From Aridibacter sp965216195 (lineage in GTDB: Bacteria > Acidobacteriota > Blastocatellia > Pyrinomonadales > Pyrinomonadaceae): a stretch of DNA of 64,000 bases. A program made the position numbers and the translations under genes. The notes beneath the pieces were generated by a model. The model ran no database searches. It was not told the origin of the DNA and saw nothing but the letters and a program-made list of their open reading frames with translations. Position 1 is the first letter of the stretch; every line of letters starts with the position of its first letter. This document shows, one piece after another, positions 59,356 through 64,000 of this stretch. Location: positions 1,178,001 to 1,242,000 of the forward strand of contig OZ244151.1 of NCBI GenBank assembly GCA_965216195.1, in the 5' to 3' direction.

Positions 59356-59358
59356 TTA

Positions 59359-59479
59359 GCATTCAACATTGATCAGCGATCGTTCGAGGTTGTTCGCTGA
59401 AACCATCCCTCTCCCGAAAACAACATTGATTTACGAAACCTAACCCCATCTTAAGTGATAAATGATCAATGTTAAATAC
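59359..59479. repeat. CATTGATCA inverted repeat pair
   Basis: TTCAACATTGATCA (59362-59375) and TGATCAATGTTAAA (59463-59476) form arms around about 87 bp; inside is a perfect 7-bp hairpin TCAGCGA/TCGCTGA (59373-59400). Fills the gap between UbiE and DppB. Confidence 0.75.
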
Positions 59480-59498
59480 AACTTGATCAATATAACTG

Positions 59499-60245
59499 TC
59501 AGCTGTTCAATGACTTAGTTCCTGAGTGAATCGCGGCTATACCGCCGGTTAGATTTTGGTATTTTACATCGGAAAAACCGATTTGTCTCATCAACCCGGC
59601 TAAACCTTCCTGATCCGGGAATCTCGAGACAGAATCCGGTAGATATTCATAAGCGCCGCGCGAGCCGCTTATCGCACCTCCGATTTTTGGGAGGATGTTC
59701 TTAAAGTAGAATTGAAACGCCTCTCGAAAGCCGGGAATCGAGGGGCTGGAAAATTCCAGAACGATTAGTCTCCCATCTGTTTTCAGAACGCGCAGCATTT
59801 CCTTTAAACCGTCACGCCAGTTTGAGAAATTGCGAAGACCAAATGCTATTGCGATTGCGTCAAAGGTATCGTCATCAAACGAGAGCTTTAGACCATCGGC
59901 TTCGAGATAGGGAACTGTTTGCTTAAGAGAGGCATTTTTCTCCCTTGCTATTTCAAGCATCGGACGACAAAAATCGGTGCCGACAACTCTTGCATTTGCG
60001 TCGTTTTGGAGTTCGAGAGCTAAATCGCCTGTTCCGCAAGCCACATCAAGTATCAACGCTTCGGGATCGCGGCGCACATCCTTGAGCATCCGCGCAACCT
60101 TTTTTCTCCAGCGCTTGTCTATGTTAAGCGAGAGAAAGTGGTTCATGAAGTCATACTTCGAGGCGATCCCCGAAAACATTTCGCGAACTGCGTCGGAATG
60201 TTCGGTTTCTGCTGGAGATCTGTGATTTGCCGCGGTTTCAGACAT
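59499..60245 (-). CDS. Demethylmenaquinone/ubiquinone C-methyltransferase (UbiE/MenG family)
   Basis: 248 residues. SAM-dependent methyltransferase with FSGIASKYDFMNHFLSLNIDKRWRKKVAR, the SAM loop LDVACGTGDLALEL and FDAIAIAFGLRNFSNWRDGLKEMLRVLKTDGRLIVLEFSSP, then FKNILPKIGGAISGSRGAYEYLPDSV, all typical of UbiE/MenG (key blocks shown). It adds a methyl group in quinone biosynthesis; in this lineage menaquinone is likely. It is on the minus strand after an M16 homologue and upstream of a repeat-flanked transporter operon. Confidence 0.93.
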   Translation of the reverse strand: MSETAANHRSPAETEHSDAVREMFSGIASKYDFMNHFLSLNIDKRWRKKVARMLKDVRRDPEALILDVACGTGDLALELQNDANARVVGTDFCRPMLEIAREKNASLKQTVPYLEADGLKLSFDDDTFDAIAIAFGLRNFSNWRDGLKEMLRVLKTDGRLIVLEFSSPSIPGFREAFQFYFKNILPKIGGAISGSRGAYEYLPDSVSRFPDQEGLAGLMRQIGFSDVKYQNLTGGIAAIHSGTKSLNS

Positions 60246-60309
60246 GAAATACTTCTATTCCGATCATTTTACATAAAACGAAATGAAGTATCACGCGAGG
60301 ATAACCGAA

Positions 60310-61638
60310 CTATTTTTTTGGGTCAGGCGGATCGGAATCTTGTTTTAACGAATTGGTGTCTTCGTTTTCCTCTTCCATGTGAAACAAAACCACTGCACTT
60401 GTGACAGGTTCATTTGTGAGTTTGGCGGCAACTTTTGTGACATCAGCAAGCGTCACCTCGCGGGATTTCTTAAGTTCGCTTCTAATCGACTTCAGACCAA
60501 AGGTGTCGAGGTCTAACCAGAAATTAACGTGGTCGTAGCCCGCGACTTTTGAAACCGCCTTCTGCTTTGCGCTTTCAAACTCGCCGCGAGTTATTGAATC
60601 GATCAGGAGAGATTTTATTAAATTACCCGAAGGGGATGTCTTCGAAACATCCGAAGAATTCGAGCGGTATTTGAGAAAATACAAGCCACGCAACAGATGG
60701 GACGTTTGATAAAGTGAAGCATCAGTGATTTTTTCGCCACCGATTTTCGTGACGCCCTTCATTCGTTTTCGAAGAATATTTTCCAAAACTTTTGAGGCAT
60801 AGTAATCCTTGTCATCTCTTGCAAAACCGTTTAATGCGAAATAGAAATCCTTTTCGTTGTTTCCAATTGCCCGGATCATTTCGGTTTCGGTACCGGGGTC
60901 CCCGGGAAGCCTGAAGGAGGCAGGTATTTTTTCTGTTCGCTTTCCCCAACCCCCGAAGTGTCTTCGTGCAGCTCGATATACAAAACTCGAACGTACATCT
61001 CCTTCAACCGTAAGCGTGGCATTATCCGAGGCAAGAAATCTCTGCTTGGCAAAAATAAGATCCGCGAAGTCAATTTTCGCGAGGCTTTCGCTCGTTCCCT
61101 CGATCGGGCGTCCGTAAGGGTAGTCTCCCAGAAGGTTTTGAGAGACTGATCGCTTCGCCAGGTAGGATGGATTATTTTTAAGCTTTTTTAGTTTTTCGAG
61201 ACGCCTGGCTTTCACTTTTCCGGTCGTCTCTTTATCAATAGTCGGATTGATGATTGCAGGAGCCAGCGTTTCAAGTACGGTAAGAAACTCATTATTCTTT
61301 GCCGTCACGTCTATTTGTATGTAATCATAGGTGGTGGTAACTTCTAGGTTGCCCTCTAGGTCCTCTTCAAAGAACTTCCTAATACCATCATCGGGGAACA
61401 ATATATCGGAAAGAAGGGCCATAGTTCCCATTTTATCTTTTGGATCGAAAGCCGCGCCGCTATGAATACGAAGTTTTACGGAAACCTTTTCGCTTCCGGG
61501 TTTATTCCAAATCAACACCTTTAGATCATTTAGAAGTTGCTCTTTGCGGGGCTCAGGGTGATTTTGGGCGAAAGAAAAGCTCACCAAAAGGGCGGCGATA
61601 AGCGTCAAAAAAATTGAAATTCGGGAAATAAATAGCAT
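60310..61638 (-). CDS. M16-family peptidase homologue lacking the zinc site, secreted
   Basis: 442 residues, a single M16 pair of domains, with a signal peptide (to about SFAQ, residue 25). The HxxEH motif region reads MGTMALLSDILFPDD, so the zinc ligands are missing. The later M16_C blocks are intact (FLASDNATLTVEGDVRSSFVYRAARRHFGGW). Such inactive M16 subunits pair with active M16 partners or act as structural proteins; active M16 partners exist at 3 and 9451. Confidence 0.86.
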   Translation of the reverse strand: MLFISRISIFLTLIAALLVSFSFAQNHPEPRKEQLLNDLKVLIWNKPGSEKVSVKLRIHSGAAFDPKDKMGTMALLSDILFPDDGIRKFFEEDLEGNLEVTTTYDYIQIDVTAKNNEFLTVLETLAPAIINPTIDKETTGKVKARRLEKLKKLKNNPSYLAKRSVSQNLLGDYPYGRPIEGTSESLAKIDFADLIFAKQRFLASDNATLTVEGDVRSSFVYRAARRHFGGWGKRTEKIPASFRLPGDPGTETEMIRAIGNNEKDFYFALNGFARDDKDYYASKVLENILRKRMKGVTKIGGEKITDASLYQTSHLLRGLYFLKYRSNSSDVSKTSPSGNLIKSLLIDSITRGEFESAKQKAVSKVAGYDHVNFWLDLDTFGLKSIRSELKKSREVTLADVTKVAAKLTNEPVTSAVVLFHMEEENEDTNSLKQDSDPPDPKK

Positions 61639-61852
61639 ATTTGATAGTTTTATAAAAAAATAGGGTGTTTTGACAAATGTTTAGTTGCGAAATTGACCGT
61701 TGGAGTTGTTAGCTTGAATTTGTTTTAAAAAATATCTCAAAAATGAAAAAGTTTCTTAACCGGTAGGCATCGTACCCCCAATAAAACGCATCTATTAAAG
61801 TGTTATACGTTGTTAGGGAAGTCGTGAAACTTAACATTGAAATAAAAGTGGC

Positions 61853-61858
61853 TATAAT
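61853..61858 (+). promoter_or_regulatory. Possible TATAAT -10 box upstream of the TonB gene
   Basis: Exact TATAAT (61853-61858), 52 nt before the TonB ATG. No convincing -35 box at 16-18 bp, so activation or a different sigma factor is possible. The rest of the 61639-61909 gap shows no gene. Confidence 0.35.
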
Positions 61859-61909
61859 AGTTATTTGTAGATAGTGTCAATAAATTGACCATACTTGAGA
61901 GGCTGAGAA

Positions 61910-63355
61910 ATGGGAAAGATAGTTAAGCATTGTACATCGTGCGAGGAAAGTTTTGCTGAGAAGTTTAGCTTTTGTCCGAATTGTGCAAGTGAGCTGAGCA
62001 CATTTGAAATGAAGCCGGTGGAGGTTTCTAAAGAAGCGCCGGTCGAAGCGTCAAACGTGTCTTCGTTTGAATCTAAGGCTGAAACCAAAACCATCGATAC
62101 AGTATTGGATGAAAAACCTGCGGAGGTTGAAAAGTCAGAGCCTGTAAAAGAAGAGACGGTTTTTGAGCCGGTTGTCTTTGAGCCTGAAGAGGAAATAACG
62201 GTTGATGAGTTTGGCAGCGAAGAAGATGGTGCTGTTGACGGTGTGTCGGTTGGAGAGGTTGAAGAAACTGAGGAATTTGAAGCCGAAGCCGACACAGAAG
62301 ACTCCGAAAATGGAAAATCTTTTGTTTCCGCGAACGCGGTCACAACGCTATTTGGTGACGATGGAATTCCTGAACATGAAGAAGGAGTTGCTCAAAACGG
62401 GTTTAAGTACCGTGAAACGAGATCAGGCGACCGCGATTTTGGCGTAACGGTGGTAAACGAGCGCGGTGGCGCGTTAAGAAATAATCTTTTGCTCGGCGCA
62501 TCGCTTTTAGTATTGACGGTTACCTTTGCAAGTTTCATTTGGTCGGTTTTTAATCATCCACTTTTTGTAGCGGCGATCGGAGATACCAACGAGCTTCTAG
62601 CGCCGGTTGAAGTTGCTCCGATGGAGCCGGAAGAGGAACCCGAACTTAAAAAAGATGACGACAAAGGCGGCGGTGGCGGCGGTGGAGGTACCGAACGCGA
62701 AAAACCGCCTTCAAAAGGTGAATTGCCATCCCAAACACGAGACAAAATCCCTCCACCGATGCCAGTCAAGAGAATGGATAAACCTTCGCTGGTAGTTACA
62801 AATCAAACGACTGGAGATATTAAGCGGAAACGAACTGACACGGTTGGATTGCCGAACGGCGTTCCCGGACCTCTTTCTGGCGGTACAGGTAGCGGCGGCG
62901 GTTTTGGAACCGGTGAGGGACGAGGCTTTGGTCGCGGTAGAGGCGGAGGCGAAGGCTCTGGTATCGGAACAGGTTCTGGTTCGGGTATTGGCGACGGAAC
63001 GGGAAGCGGACGTGGACGCGGCAGAGGAACGGGAAGAGACCGTACAGCAAGGCCGCCGAAACCCAAGCCGCCAAAGCCAAAAGGACCAACCGCGGGAATC
63101 AAAATCCGTTCAAAACCGCGCCCGGGCTATACTGATGCGGCTCGTCAAAACAATATACAGGGGACCGTGATGCTTCGTGTGACCTTTATGGCGAATGGAA
63201 GAATTGGTTCGATCTCAGCAGTTAAACGCCTGTCACATGGCTTGACGGAAAAGGCGATTGCAGCAGCTCGACGCATTGCGTTTACCCCTGCAATGAGAAA
63301 TGGTTCTCCATATACAGTGACCAAGAGAATTCAATATAACTTTACGATTTATTAA
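61910..63355 (+). CDS. TonB energy-transducer protein with N-terminal zinc ribbon
   Basis: 481 residues. Residues about 7-30 form a zinc ribbon (HCTSCEESFAEKFSFCPNC). A long Glu-rich region follows, then one transmembrane helix (about 190-212, NNLLLGASLLVLTVTFASFIWSVF). Next are acidic/Gly-rich and Gly-Arg-rich linkers (about 250-395) spanning the periplasm, then a TonB C-terminal domain (about 400-481: ARQNNIQGTVMLRVTFMANGRI, ...GSPYTVTKRIQYNFTIY). It couples the proton-motive force to the TonB-dependent receptors here. The cytoplasmic ribbon and helix topology differ from enterobacterial TonB, whose N-terminus is the membrane anchor. A terminator follows. Confidence 0.92.
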   Translation: MGKIVKHCTSCEESFAEKFSFCPNCASELSTFEMKPVEVSKEAPVEASNVSSFESKAETKTIDTVLDEKPAEVEKSEPVKEETVFEPVVFEPEEEITVDEFGSEEDGAVDGVSVGEVEETEEFEAEADTEDSENGKSFVSANAVTTLFGDDGIPEHEEGVAQNGFKYRETRSGDRDFGVTVVNERGGALRNNLLLGASLLVLTVTFASFIWSVFNHPLFVAAIGDTNELLAPVEVAPMEPEEEPELKKDDDKGGGGGGGGTEREKPPSKGELPSQTRDKIPPPMPVKRMDKPSLVVTNQTTGDIKRKRTDTVGLPNGVPGPLSGGTGSGGGFGTGEGRGFGRGRGGGEGSGIGTGSGSGIGDGTGSGRGRGRGTGRDRTARPPKPKPPKPKGPTAGIKIRSKPRPGYTDAARQNNIQGTVMLRVTFMANGRIGSISAVKRLSHGLTEKAIAAARRIAFTPAMRNGSPYTVTKRIQYNFTIY

Positions 63356-63383
63356 TCGGAGAGTTTCGGCAAAACTTCAAAAC

Positions 63384-63412
63384 GCGAGTCGGTTTAATCG
63401 GCTCGCTTTTTT
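63384..63412 (+). terminator. Rho-independent terminator between convergent genes
   Basis: Stem GCGAGTCG (63384-63391) / CGGCTCGC (63399-63406) with one G-T wobble and a 7-nt loop, followed by TTTTTT (63407-63412). It directly precedes the stop codon of the convergent channel gene and serves the TonB gene. Confidence 0.85.
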
Positions 63413-64000
63413 CTAATCTAAACCAAAGAAACTTTTTATTGTTCTGAAAATTCCCTTTGAGCCGGCATCCGTTTTCGAAAGCTGCTCCTCTTCTTCAAGC
63501 GCGAGCATCTCGGTTCTTTCCTCGATAATTTCACCTATCACCTTCATCACTTCCGGGTTTTCCTCGAGAATCGGCTTCATGATCCGCGGTCTTATTTCGA
63601 GTACCTGTGTTTCTGTGTCCGCAATAACATCTGCTGTGCGGGGTTCGCCCGTGAAAAGACTCATTTCACCAAAGAAGTCACCTTCGTGGAGAGTCGAGAC
63701 AGTTTTTGAAGTGCCGTTGTCTTCGACTTGTATGTGAACGCCGCCGCGATGAATTATGTACATGGACTTGTCCGCCTGCCCCTTTTGAATAATTGGTTCT
63801 TCCGGAGCAAACACCCTGACAGAACACGTTTGCGCGATTCTTTCAGTTTCTTCTGCGGAAAGCGGGGCGAAAATCGGAACGTTATTTATTCGTTCGCAGA
63901 TTTCATCTGCGGTTTCGACGAAGACTTCACTCTCTTCCGATTGTGCCGCCGTGTAAATAGTGCGTGTCGGATATGCAAAATCCAGGTTTTCGCGTTGAAA
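63413..64000 (-). CDS. MscS-type mechanosensitive channel with cyclic-nucleotide-binding domain (N-terminal part outside window)
   Basis: Open to the window edge, so the N-terminus is missing; a GTG at 63814 is internal, not the start. The visible N-terminal part ends the MscS channel domain (NLDFAYPTRTIYTAAQ). The CNB domain follows (about 60 residues on: PIIQKGQADKSMYIIHRGGVHIQV, EGDFFGEMSLFTGEPRTADVIA, with the phosphate-binding F-G-E-x-S-L...R-T-A block). An acidic/helical tail ends FRTIKSFFGLD. The channel would open by membrane tension, possibly tuned by cAMP or cGMP. Confidence 0.85.
   Translation of the reverse strand, partial: FQRENLDFAYPTRTIYTAAQSEESEVFVETADEICERINNVPIFAPLSAEETERIAQTCSVRVFAPEEPIIQKGQADKSMYIIHRGGVHIQVEDNGTSKTVSTLHEGDFFGEMSLFTGEPRTADVIADTETQVLEIRPRIMKPILEENPEVMKVIGEIIEERTEMLALEEEEQLSKTDAGSKGIFRTIKSFFGLD

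Noticed and set aside
62803..63102. Minus-strand Pro-rich ORFs opposite the TonB Gly-rich linker.
   Set aside because: Complement of Gly/Arg-rich codons; composition artefact without a start signal.
63413..63814. Stand-alone cyclic-nucleotide-binding protein starting at GTG 63814.
   Set aside because: The frame is open to base 64000 and encodes an MscS-like end, so it is a truncated larger gene.
1..64000. tRNA or rRNA genes and integrase or prophage genes.
   Set aside because: No tRNA-like cloverleaf with conserved T-loop, no rRNA signature and no recombinase motif was noticed by eye; a covariance search would settle RNAs.

Overview
The window reads like the chromosome of a Gram-negative, aerobic heterotroph, most probably an Acidobacteriota member of the Blastocatellia/Pyrinomonadaceae type. 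That placement is inferred from large Oar-like TonB-dependent receptors with an N-terminal carboxypeptidase-regulatory domain, a TonB protein with an N-terminal zinc ribbon, many secreted M16/M28 peptidases, moderate GC and intergenic stem-loop repeats. No rRNA, tRNA, CRISPR array, phage or transposase gene was seen.

Region 1 (1-14.5 kb, + strand) is a protein-scavenging locus. It holds an M16 peptidase cut by the window edge, a single-chain sigma factor/zinc-finger/transmembrane/periplasmic fusion, an Oar-like outer-membrane receptor, a second M16 peptidase, an M28 aminopeptidase and a relic of a third M16 gene. A hairpin-rich repeat cluster (12341-12649) separates the last parts.

Region 2 (14.5-51 kb) is a large catabolic island on both strands. 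The minus-strand operon 22974->14556 encodes a citryl-CoA-lyase-like protein, an HD-like protein, an MmgE/PrpD dehydratase, a two-subunit CoA ligase (beta subunit with a C-terminal ferredoxin-like domain), a DUF1838 protein, a VOC protein and an SDR. The divergent + operon encodes a TonB-dependent receptor, a CpcT/CpeT-like protein, an NTF2-like protein and a flavin amine oxidase. Then follow hydantoinase/oxoprolinase B, an N-carbamoylsarcosine/maleamate-amidase-like hydrolase, a class III CoA-transferase, an HMG-CoA-lyase-like enzyme, aldehyde dehydrogenase, lipocalin-like proteins, a nitrilase homologue, hydantoinase A, an acyl-CoA ligase, amidohydrolase, bicupin, a GntR/UTRA regulator, a dihydropyrimidinase-like enzyme and an MFS transporter. 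Five promoter regions in this island carry the same 20-bp palindrome (TTGTTATA-N4-TATAACAA), so the scattered operons look like one regulon. Taken together the enzymes could open a cyclic imide, lactam or ureide, remove its nitrogen, and cleave the carbon skeleton as CoA thioesters; the substrate is unknown.

Region 3 (52-59.4 kb, minus strand) is a 5-oxoproline module: DppBC-type permeases, an ABC ATPase, PxpB, PxpC, PxpA and an NRAMP-like transporter, resembling the Bacillus subtilis ycsF-ycsG-kipI-kipA group. Region 4 (59.5-64 kb) holds a UbiE/MenG methyltransferase, an M16 homologue without its zinc site, a zinc-ribbon TonB protein and the C-terminal part of an MscS/cyclic-nucleotide-binding channel.

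A recurring feature is intergenic inverted-repeat pairs built of short tandem units in several sequence flavours. Some arms supply stop codons or C-termini of genes, and one full hairpin lies in frame inside the CoA-ligase beta gene.
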